A DNA stretch of 64,000 nt from Metallumcola ferriviriculae. Lineage in GTDB: Bacteria > Bacillota > JADQBR01. Location of the stretch: contig NZ_CP121694.1 of assembly GCF_035573695.1 (NCBI RefSeq), forward strand, positions 3,294,001 through 3,358,000, written 5' to 3'. Shown here one piece after another: positions 50,710-58,900 of this stretch. The position numbers were made by a program, and so were the translations under genes. Below the pieces are notes generated by a model. It was not told where the DNA came from. It saw only the letters and a program-made list of their open reading frames with translations, and searched no databases. Numbering within the stretch: the stretch's first letter is position 1; every line of letters starts with the position of its first letter.

Positions 50710-51819
50710 TTACTGCATTACCCTCTCAGCTTCGTCCAACTCATACCTGATTTTCTCCCTTGAATAATCATGATATTTAAGGTGTTCGTCTTTCTGTAAT
50801 CTTCCGATTAAAATAAAGCTGGGAATATTCTGCTCAGCACAAAACTGACTAATATGCATTAATGAGAAATCCCCGGATTCTACAAATGAGTTATATCGGT
50901 CTGAATTAATCAAAACATTTGCAGCAAACTCATCGGCTCTATTCTCTGCTTCATTTTTTGTAAACTCATAATCAATCAATTTATCTTCAATATCTTCGTT
51001 AAGAATATGCCCAATTTCGTGAAAAAGAGTAAACCAAAAGACATCTGCAAACTTGTACCTTACGGTCATGATCAAACTAAGGCTTCCATCATTGTTTCTT
51101 TTAATAACACCTTGAACAGGTGCCCCAGTGAAATGCTTGACAATAGTAAATTTAATTCCACATTCAGCAAAGTAATCTTTAAGTTTTAAACGTATAGTTT
51201 CAACATCTTCTTCAAAGGTAAGCTTTCGAATTAAAGGTAATTTTTTTTTCAGTTTATTAATATTAAGCTCTTGATTTAGTTGTTGATTATTTGTTATCAA
51301 ATCGCAAATTCTAAGCCAAGTAAAAAGAATATAAGGATCTACATTATCCGTTACGGCTAAGCGATAAGCCCCGGCCTGTGATATTTCAGGTATTCGCGAC
51401 AAGCTGCTGACGTTTAACCGCTTTCGCCACTCAATGACAAGCATCGAACCTTGGGCATCAGGGTTGAGTAGACGGATATCCTGAGCGTACTCGGTGATGC
51501 TTTTTAATTTTTGAAGAATCGCCAATTCTTCACTTGAAATCTGGTTAATCTCTTCAAAATCAGCAAGTTCCTTTTCGTAGTTTGCCTGGAGATTGATCCA
51601 AAAGCTTGCATCTACCCCCAACGCATACTCCAATTTCTTAGCAAAAGAAACAGAGATTGGTTTTTGACAATTCACGATACCACTAATGTGTGGCTCTTTC
51701 ACATCTGTTCTCATTGCTAATTCACGTTGTTTCATATCCCTATCTTGCAGCATTTCTTTTAAAGTTTCTCCCGGATGAATAATAAACTCACGGGATAAGC
51801 CATTCATTTTTTCTGCCAT
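50710..51819 (-). CDS. HigA-like antitoxin fused to an ImmA/IrrE-type metallopeptidase domain
   Basis: 369 aa. N-terminal HTH of the HigA class (FIIHPGETLKEMLQDRDMKQRELAMRTDVKEPHISGIV; residues about 12-80), a central helical part, then a zinc peptidase with FTLFHEIGHILNE and downstream NEAENRADEFAANVL (Glu ligand). Such fusions serve as antitoxins for HigB-type toxins. Overlaps the toxin gene by 32 bases. ATG preceded by a GGGGG site. Confidence 0.84.
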   Translation of the reverse strand: MAEKMNGLSREFIIHPGETLKEMLQDRDMKQRELAMRTDVKEPHISGIVNCQKPISVSFAKKLEYALGVDASFWINLQANYEKELADFEEINQISSEELAILQKLKSITEYAQDIRLLNPDAQGSMLVIEWRKRLNVSSLSRIPEISQAGAYRLAVTDNVDPYILFTWLRICDLITNNQQLNQELNINKLKKKLPLIRKLTFEEDVETIRLKLKDYFAECGIKFTIVKHFTGAPVQGVIKRNNDGSLSLIMTVRYKFADVFWFTLFHEIGHILNEDIEDKLIDYEFTKNEAENRADEFAANVLINSDRYNSFVESGDFSLMHISQFCAEQNIPSFILIGRLQKDEHLKYHDYSREKIRYELDEAERVMQ

Positions 51820-52135
51820 GATAATCCATCACCCCCTTAATAATCACAGTATCGCATTCTTTCAAAGCTTCTGGTTCCAAGCTTACGGCATCAGGCTTCA
51901 CAATAAGTCTCACGTTTCCAGTAATGGTTATTCCATAATAACCCTTTAGGTTTTTATACAATGGGTGCGGTTTTCCAAGCCCTGTCGTCAAATAGATGCT
52001 AAAATTTATCGCTGCCTTCAATTGATCGAGTCTCTTCTTTGTTGCTCTAGCTCTATCCTTTCCAATCTCTTTCTTCATCAAGTCAAAGTCATTGAAAATT
52101 TCACGAACTAAATCTTTTTCGTATTCAATAAGCAC
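51788..52135 (-). CDS. HigB-like toxin
   Basis: 115 aa. RelE/HigB-type fold: KKRLDQLKAAINFSIYLTTGLGKPHPLYKNLKGYYGITITGNVRLIVKP. Precedes and overlaps the antitoxin gene, the inverted gene order typical of higBA. GTG start with a weak site. Predicted ribosome-dependent mRNA endonuclease by family. Confidence 0.78.
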   Translation of the reverse strand: MLIEYEKDLVREIFNDFDLMKKEIGKDRARATKKRLDQLKAAINFSIYLTTGLGKPHPLYKNLKGYYGITITGNVRLIVKPDAVSLEPEALKECDTVIIKGVMDYHGRKNEWLIP

Positions 52136-52171
52136 CTTTTGCGACCACCACCCACTTAACCTTTTAGTTAA

Positions 52172-52221
52172 CTTAACTTATTGGTTAAGTTTATTATAGC
52201 CCAAATATCGTTTTTTTACAA
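52172..52221 (-). promoter_or_regulatory. Promoter and operator of the higBA-like module
   Basis: Minus-strand TTGTAA (52216-52221), 17 bases, TATAAT (52193-52198). Immediately downstream, CTTAAC-N6-GTTAAG (52172-52189) covers the expected transcription start, as an autoregulatory operator would. Confidence 0.65.
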
Positions 52222-52227
52222 GCTGAT

Positions 52228-52812
52228 TTAAAAAAATGATGGATACTTTGCACTAATCTCGAACGGCGTTAAGGACCCTTTGGATACATTGGAGATTACA
52301 AGTCTTATAACCGAAGGCAACACCACCAGCATAACCGCCTTGCTCGGCTTTTTTGCGTCTGCCTCTTCCCAGCCCCAATGCAATTTCCAAGCGTTGATAC
52401 TGGTCGAGCAATTCCAGAGCATGCCGTTGACAAGGAAATCATTCCGATCATGTGCAAATATGTCGTAATTGGGTTGCTCGATGGGCTTTACATCCACTTG
52501 ATTTCGCTTCAATTCCCTTTGAATCAAGACTTTCGCCCATCTGATCGCCATAGTCGTGAAGTATTGAGGACAACAACGGACTGAATATCCGATTGTGATA
52601 TGACAGCAAGCGTATTCTGCAAAACCTTCACGTTCAACGGTTAATCCTTTCCTCATCAACTTTGGCTCCACTAATTCCCCGATCTTCATAGATTTGGACA
52701 AGATTAATGCTGCTTTCTTGGCTGAATCCCTGTATTTCATCCACTTGGTGTTACAAGCTGTATCCGTCTCTTGCTTGTCCTTGTGTGGATACTCGGGCAT
52801 AACCAACGACAT
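52228..52812 (-). CDS. Hypothetical protein, 194 aa
   Basis: Open frame of 194 codons beginning MSLVMPEYPHKDKQET. It is rich in Cys in the middle (ACCHITIGYSVRCCPQY) and has a hydrophobic C-terminal part. No domain recognised, and composition is uneven, so it may be a decayed or frameshifted gene of a mobile element. Start ATG follows a GGGGGAGAACC stretch, which is a reasonable ribosome site. Confidence 0.4.
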   Translation of the reverse strand: MSLVMPEYPHKDKQETDTACNTKWMKYRDSAKKAALILSKSMKIGELVEPKLMRKGLTVEREGFAEYACCHITIGYSVRCCPQYFTTMAIRWAKVLIQRELKRNQVDVKPIEQPNYDIFAHDRNDFLVNGMLWNCSTSINAWKLHWGWEEADAKKPSKAVMLVVLPSVIRLVISNVSKGSLTPFEISAKYPSFF

Positions 52813-52834
52813 TTTGCATGGTTCTCCCCCTCTC

Positions 52835-52862
52835 GGTTACAGCATTTGGAGTTGCTGTAACC
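52835..52862. repeat. 10-bp perfect inverted repeat
   Basis: GGTTACAGCA and TGCTGTAACC around an 8-base loop, just upstream of the 194-aa frame. Operator or transposon end; no T-run. Confidence 0.5.
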
Positions 52863-53196
52863 ACAGATTCTTTTCCAATGATCTGCTTCCGTCAGATTCT
52901 AAGAGATCTTGCTGATGGCTGACAAGAGGGGCTTCCAAATTACTTGCATTAAGTCTGTTTTTGAGAAACGCCAAAATACTTACATGAGGAGTCTGAATTT
53001 GAAATCCAATAAACGTACATGAGGTAGCGTTTTTGAATCTCGATACTTGCTTGAGGAGTAAATTCTTAGATCGTGTTTTAGCGCATGAGTTTCGATTTTA
53101 GGACGTTCTAACAGCATTTGAATAGGAGAATATAGGGGAAAGAAAAACCTTGATTGAGCGACGAGCACTCAAGCAACGTTTTCTGATGTTAATTTG
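52863..53196. other. Gap without recognisable gene; three degenerate repeats
   Basis: On the plus strand CTTACATGAGGAG (52979), CGTACATGAGGTAG (about 53026) and CTTGCTTGAGGAG (about 53067) recur at about 47 and 41 bases. A 62-codon minus-strand frame covers them, but I do not believe it is a gene. Probably decayed sequence at the edge of the Rhs locus. Confidence 0.3.
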
Positions 53197-53448
53197 CTAT
53201 TTCACTTTATTCCATAATCCCTTAAAAGGGAAATCCGGATGTACCAATCTCCAAATCTGATGGCATTCCTTACATTGATACCATTGTTCTGGAAATCCAG
53301 CATATGGCTTTCGGACATTCACCTCAGTTAGGTCACCCGCTGATACCAAATCATCAATATATTTTTGAAATCGTTCAAACTCTGAGATAGAACGAAAGTC
53401 CTCAATTTCTTCCAATACATCACATACACATTTTACTTTACTAACCAA
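53197..53448 (-). CDS. Probable immunity protein for the orphan Rhs toxin
   Basis: 83 aa. Two CxxC-like pairs at the ends (CVCDVLEEIEDF; QWYQCKECHQIWRLVHPDFPFKGLW) around an acidic helical middle; the C-terminal zinc-ribbon-like pattern occurs in small immunity proteins. TTG start overlaps the toxin frame by 16 bases, the tight coupling expected of toxin-immunity pairs. Family not identified with certainty. Confidence 0.6.
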   Translation of the reverse strand: MVSKVKCVCDVLEEIEDFRSISEFERFQKYIDDLVSAGDLTEVNVRKPYAGFPEQWYQCKECHQIWRLVHPDFPFKGLWNKVK

Positions 53449-54911
53449 GATGGATCCACCTTCTCAATAAAAATTTGATTACCTCCACCAACCAAGCCCC
53501 GCTGTTCGGCTGCTGCACCCTCAAATATTGTTGTGCCTTTTGGAACTTTGATTGTCGAAACTTGTGTTGCTATATTTCCCCAATTTTGATCTAATGCACT
53601 ATCAATCGTTGTCTGTAATGGTCCCTGCGGCTTTGTCTTTGTCCAGTAACTTCCAAGCTCCCCTGCTTTACCCCCATATGCTCGGTAAAGAGTTATTTCT
53701 TCTTGGGTTACTATCTTGGTATAGGTTGCGCTTCTAAAAGTTTTCGCAATATTTTCAGGCAATGGCCCAGGATTCATAGAGCCGTATTTGATATTACTCG
53801 AACCCTTAGAGCGAAATAACTGTTTCAGTTTCTGTAACAAGCTTTTACCAGCTTTTTTAATTACGTTCTTACTTAAATTTTCTACACCAAGGACAGGAAT
53901 CATGTTGAGCATTTTGTTAAATTCTTCTTCAGTATACCTTGATTCTCCATTCTCATTTACAACTAGTTGTGGGTGTTGATTTAAACGCCATCTCAAATAT
54001 TTTTCAAATAGGTTATGGTTATCCTTAACCACTAATTCTATTGGTGTTACTGTAGGTCCATTTTGGTTTGGAGTACTAATTCCTGCTGTTTCACCCTGCC
54101 ATTGGGCTTTTGCCGCTGCTTTTCCTAGTCCACTGGTTGACCCTGAATTTGACTGCATGAATTGAGGCCAGTCTAATGGCCTTAACCCTAACGGATCTAC
54201 ATATTTCATCGGGTTGTTAAGTACATACGGATACTTATTTAACGTATTAGGATTAAACAGGCTGCCGTTCCACGGGTCTTCTGAAATAAACCGGCCTATT
54301 TCCGGCATGTAGTACCTGGCATTGGCGTAATACAGCCCGGCGTAATGGTCATAGTCATAGCCGGTGTAGCCTAAGGTATTATCCGGTCCGGGCCAGTTGG
54401 GATCAAATTTTACTGCTCCCAGGGGTCTGCCGAATTCGTCGTAATTGTAATGGGCGCTCTTTTTGCCGTTTGCTCCCACTACTTTCATGATGCTGCCCAG
54501 TTCATCCTGGAGGTAGTAGAGTGTCTCCCATTCGCCGGAATAGGTTGTTTCGTCGCCTTCGGGTACCCAGCCGTTGTCGTGGTCATCCAAGCTCTGGAAA
54601 TGCATGCTTAGTACTTCTAGGCTGTAGGTAAAGCGCTGGGTTTGTACTTGATCGCCGTAGCTCAGCAGGATATTCTGAGTTGGGGACAGCATATCCAGAG
54701 CATAGGTTGTCTCCATCCTATCCCGATAACCGCCTGCGACTGTTCCGGCTGCCGATCCTACACACCGGGCATGGTAGTGAGTTTGATAATCAAAAGATTT
54801 CAGCATTTTCTCGATCTCAGTATCAATTTGAGCTAATTCCACTGCCTGATGCTCTAAATCTCGGACAAGGCTTTGAGTGATAAAATCTCTTGATTCCTGC
54901 ATCCACTTCAA
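53433..54911 (-). CDS. Orphan Rhs C-terminal tip with a different toxin domain, fused to an IS110 fragment
   Basis: 492-codon frame. Residues 1-61 derive from an IS110 transposase, partly out of frame. Residues 62-369 duplicate the core end of the large Rhs protein (YRDRMETTYALD...GSIMKVVG, GYTGYDYDHYAGLYYANARYY, KYVDPLG). Residues 370-492 are a distinct toxin: LYRAYGGKAGELGSYWT, TTIFEGAAAEQRGLVGGGNQIFI, resembling ADP-ribosyltransferase-fold TreTu-type toxins of polymorphic systems. No secretion signal of its own, so it is likely a silent cassette that becomes active after recombination into the main gene. Confidence 0.75.
   Translation of the reverse strand: MKWMQESRDFITQSLVRDLEHQAVELAQIDTEIEKMLKSFDYQTHYHARCVGSAAGTVAGGYRDRMETTYALDMLSPTQNILLSYGDQVQTQRFTYSLEVLSMHFQSLDDHDNGWVPEGDETTYSGEWETLYYLQDELGSIMKVVGANGKKSAHYNYDEFGRPLGAVKFDPNWPGPDNTLGYTGYDYDHYAGLYYANARYYMPEIGRFISEDPWNGSLFNPNTLNKYPYVLNNPMKYVDPLGLRPLDWPQFMQSNSGSTSGLGKAAAKAQWQGETAGISTPNQNGPTVTPIELVVKDNHNLFEKYLRWRLNQHPQLVVNENGESRYTEEEFNKMLNMIPVLGVENLSKNVIKKAGKSLLQKLKQLFRSKGSSNIKYGSMNPGPLPENIAKTFRSATYTKIVTQEEITLYRAYGGKAGELGSYWTKTKPQGPLQTTIDSALDQNWGNIATQVSTIKVPKGTTIFEGAAAEQRGLVGGGNQIFIEKVDPSWLVK
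53803..54725 (-). repeat. 923-bp direct repeat, orphan copy
   Basis: Collinear without gaps and nearly identical to 56294-57216 (constant offset of 2491 bases). Covers the end of the Rhs core and the pre-toxin region; divergence is abrupt on both sides. Confidence 0.9.
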
Positions 54912-54970
54912 GCTCCCGGCACCGGCAACCTCAGATGATAGCGTTAGTCTTTTCAGACCCGCAAGGGCGC
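54759..54970 (-). pseudogene. IS110-family transposase fragment
   Basis: Minus-strand codons give ...LKRLTLSSEVAGAGSLKWMQESRDFI, LEHQAVELAQIDTEIEKMLKSF and, after a one-base frame change, LTTMPGV then a stop. The LTTMPGV stretch is the conserved start of the IS110 Transposase_20 domain. The rest of the transposase is missing: the element was cut at this point and joined to the Rhs repeat. Confidence 0.6.
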
Positions 54971-55720
54971 GACAGCCTATCTACCGCAAGACTTACAGTT
55001 TCAAACAGGTTATTTTCACTATTGCTGTGTGATGTTAACTCTGTTTGAAATGGATTACAAGTCATTTCTACATTTGTATTAGAACTGTCATATGCAGAAA
55101 AAGGAAAAGGAAGGGCTTGAGTTACCCCCTTAAACCCCCTCCTGGCGCAAATTTTACCACAGAAAGATTTCCTGTAAATCCATGGTTCACTATGAACCAT
55201 GGGGTACATCCGATTTATATGTTCGTTACCGGTAATTCACAGAAGCTAATCGTTACATTTTCATAAATATACTCGTTATCCGACTTCAAATACTTAACCC
55301 CGTGAGCCACTGTGTGCCCCTGTGTTGCGTTTTAGTTACTTCCATAAGGTGTTTGCCCCTTCGGCAATAATGAAACCGGATTTGGCGGCTTCTGCGAAAA
55401 AACCTTTCCCTTCAAAATGCAGCCCCAAAATGTGCCTTCATCCCCTCAATCACAGGGTGAACCATGGGGTCGAAAATGATGCAGGTTAAAGGCGGGTGCA
55501 CCTTTGGGCGCACCTGCCGGTTCACAGCGGTCGGCAATGCCGACCGCTAAGAGGTTTTTGCAACCGATCAAAGGTTCTTTTAGGTGGCTGTGAATTGGTC
55601 AAGGTACATCTTTCAGGTGGCTGTGAACACGGTAAAACGGCCAAATCCCAAACTTTTGAAGATGCCTGTAAATGTTCATAGATGCCAAGGATTTCATAGG
55701 GGTCATTGCTGACCTCTCAA
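54971..55720. other. Non-coding region with hairpins and repeats between the two Rhs tips
   Basis: Contains an 11-bp perfect palindrome around one base (55526-55548), followed on the plus strand by GAGGTTTTT, and a 13-base direct repeat AGGTGGCTGTGAA (55582-55594 and 55615-55627). A related inverted GTTCACAGC lies at 55520. A 35-codon minus-strand frame at 55599-55706 (MTPMKSLASMNIYRHLQ...) has no clear ribosome site. It may be the flank of the lost IS110 element; I can assign no gene. Confidence 0.4.
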
Positions 55721-55981
55721 TTATTCAATATAGAAAATGTCAATTAATTCTTCCAACATTTTACCGTATTTTGTCAATTTATAATGTTCATCAAATCCGA
55801 TTATTTGAAGCATCTCCGAGCATAAATCTCGCATCTCATCTGCTACACTATTGGAGATATCGACTTGCCATTTACCCTGAATAAGCCATCCTTTCATAAT
55901 TTCATTTATCAATTCCATTCTATCTTGTAATACCTTCTTTGTTAAAAAATCTTTCTGTATCTGAGTGATTTTTATAATCAT
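55721..55981 (-). CDS. Probable immunity protein for the main Rhs toxin
   Basis: 86 aa, predicted all-helical, acidic at the C-terminus (DEMRDLCSEMLQIIGFDEHY, MLEELIDIFYIE). Start codon overlaps the Rhs stop as ATGA, so it is translationally coupled to the toxin. No family named with confidence; function is inferred from position. Confidence 0.62.
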   Translation of the reverse strand: MIIKITQIQKDFLTKKVLQDRMELINEIMKGWLIQGKWQVDISNSVADEMRDLCSEMLQIIGFDEHYKLTKYGKMLEELIDIFYIE

Positions 55982-58900
55982 TTCAATCCCTCCAATTCTC
56001 TAAGAAGTTTTGCTGCTTTACTTGAAGATGTAGGGTTTACCGAAATGATTTTACCTGTATCAGGATTTATAACTACTTCTGCTGTTTTCCCTATAAACCT
56101 TTGGCTATTACGTCCTAAACTATCTGTAACGACATTATTAGTCTTTAGGGGATTTTTTAATGCATCTAAAATGCTATCTGGCTTTACACCTGCACGTTTA
56201 AATCCATCTCCTATTGCTCTATCTACGCCATGACCTGTGAAGCCTTCAATTTTTATTCCGTTCTTTGTTACTATTCCTCCGGAGTTGCCCGCGCCCTTAG
56301 AGCTAAATAACTGTTTCAGTTTCTGTAATAACCCTTTACCAGCTTTTTTAATTACGTTCTTACTTAAATTTTCTACACCAAGGACAGGAATCATGTTAAG
56401 CATTTTGTCAAATTCTTCTTCAGTATACCTTAATTCTCCATTCTCATTTACAACTAGTTGTGGGTGTTGATTTAAACGCCATCTTAAATATTTTTCAAAT
56501 AGGTTATGGTTATCCTTAACCACTAATTCTATTGGTGTTACTGTAGGTCCATTTTGGTTTGGAGTACTAATTCCTGCTGTTTCACCCTGCCATTGGGCTT
56601 TTGCCGCTGCTTTTCCTAGTCCACTGGTTGACCCTGAATTTGACTGCATGAATTGAGGCCAGTCTAATGGCCTTAACCCTAACGGATCTACATATTTCAT
56701 CGGGTTGTTAAGTACATACGGATACTTATTTAACGTATTAGGATTAAACAGGCTGCCGTTCCACGGGTCTTCTGAAATAAACCGGCCTATTTCCGGCATG
56801 TAGTACCTGGCATTGGCGTAGTACAGCCCTGCATAATGGTCATAGTCATAGCCGGTGTAGCCTAAGGTATTATCCGGTCCGGGCCAGTTGGGATCAAATT
56901 TTACTGCTCCCAGGGGTCTGCCGAATTCGTCGTAATTGTAATGGGCGCTCTTTTTGCCGTTTGCTCCCACTACTTTCATGATGCTGCCCAGTTCATCCTG
57001 GAGGTAGTAGAGTGTCTCCCATTCGCCGGAATAGGTTGTTTCGTCGCCTTCGGGTACCCAGCCGTTATCGTGGTCATTCAAGCTCTGGAAATGCATACTC
57101 AGTACTTCTAGGCCGTAGGTAAAGCGCTGGGTTTGTACTTGATCGCCGTAGCTCAGCAGGATATTCTGAGTTGGGGACAGCATATCCAGAGCATAGGTTG
57201 TCTCCATCCTATCCCGTTTGTGCTGCTGGTCAAAGCCAGGCTTGGCCTGCTGCTGAGCATCTGTTATTTCCTTATCCTTAGATAATCTGCCGCCTTTATT
57301 TTTATCTAATTCTATTAATGTCTTTACTCTTTGCCCTAAGCCGTTATAGGTGTAGCTGGTCTTTTCTTTATGCTTGTTTACTACTTGTGCCAGGCGGTTT
57401 GTGCTGTCAAAGATGTATTCATTAAATACGTTACCACCGCTTTGTATTTTGTTAAGATTGCCTCGCTTATCATAGCTTAAATCCTTGGTATCTCCGTCTT
57501 CATCTGTTATCTGGGTTAATTGGTTTAGCTGGTTGTAGCGGTAGAATACTGAGTCCTGTGTTTCTCCGCTGCTGCTTTCCAGCATTGCCGTACGGTTCCC
57601 TATGGAGTCGTATAGGTATTCTCTTCTGCTGCCGTTGGCATCGGTAACGGTACGCAGTTGATCCAGGGCATCGTAGGTAAAGCTTAAGCTTTCGTCTTCT
57701 TCCGGGTCTGCCGTTGCTTCCTCAAAGTGTTGTTTCGTTATCTTTTTCTTATTACCTGCTTTGTCATACTCGATTTGGTACATATCGGTAATTTTTCCCT
57801 CTGGGTCTAAATGACTGAGCTGTTTTACCTGGCTTAAGGGAACATAGTCTATTATTGTTTTGGTGCCGTTGGGTAATATTCTTTCAGTGATGTTTCCAAC
57901 TGCATCGTAACCATATGTGGTTTTCTTGCCAAGCCCGTCGGTTACTCCTGTTAATTGGCCTAGTCTGTTATATTCGTAATCAACCTCACTGCCATCGGGA
58001 TAAATGATCTTATCCCGTTGACCCAGTGGTGTATATAAATACCTGGTGGTATGGTTTAGAGCATCAATGACCTTATTTATTCTCCCCACGGGGTCATATT
58101 CAAAGGTGTAGCTGCCCAGCCAGTCGGTCATATTGTTCATCTGACCCAGGTTATTATAGCTGAAAGATACCTTTCGACCATCGGCATACTCTATTCCGGT
58201 GGGCCTATTGGCCAGGTCATAACTGTAGCTGGTGCTGTAGCCGTCACGATCTGTAATTACCTCCACGTTGCCATTGGCATCATAATCATAGTAGGTGATA
58301 TTCCCCAAAGCGTCTTCTATCTCTCTTAACTGGTAGCGTTTGTCATAGCGGTATTCGGTTTTCTGAATCTTTTCTGAATCAAACCAACTATAGACTTCAT
58401 TTAGAAAGCTATTATCCAGGTCACCAGCCAACGGATCCGAATCACCCGACGTATCATAGGCACTTTCATAAACACTTTCATAGACAGTTTCTATAATGTT
58501 CTGAGTATCCTCTCCTTGGCTGACCGTACCGACACCCAGGTCCAGGGTTAATCGCGCATAAACAGCTTCTTTTACCGTTTCAGGCTGTTCCTGAACTTTA
58601 GACACTTCCTTTAGATTGCCAACCTTGTCATACTGGTAGCTGGTGGTATATCCCAATGCATCGGTTACTTTCTTCAGCCGTCCTAAAGCGTCATAGCTGT
58701 ACCAGGTGCTATTATCCTTTTCATTTATCACTCTCTCCAGCAACCCGGTGGCGGAATAATGAAACTGCCGCACGTTGTCCTTGGCATCTGTGATGGTTTT
58801 AACTCTGTTTAACGAATCATAATCATACTCGGTAGCATTGCCCAGTTCGTCAACTGCCTTTTTCACGTTGCCATTGGCATCATACTGCCAACTGATTTGA

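Noticed and set aside
52980-53168. CRISPR-like repeats
   Set aside because: Three degenerate 13-base motifs at unequal spacing, no conserved repeat-spacer structure, no cas genes.
54931-55209. 92-codon minus-strand frame between the Rhs tips
   Set aside because: No family features; runs past repetitive sequence and overlaps the IS110 remnant in another frame.
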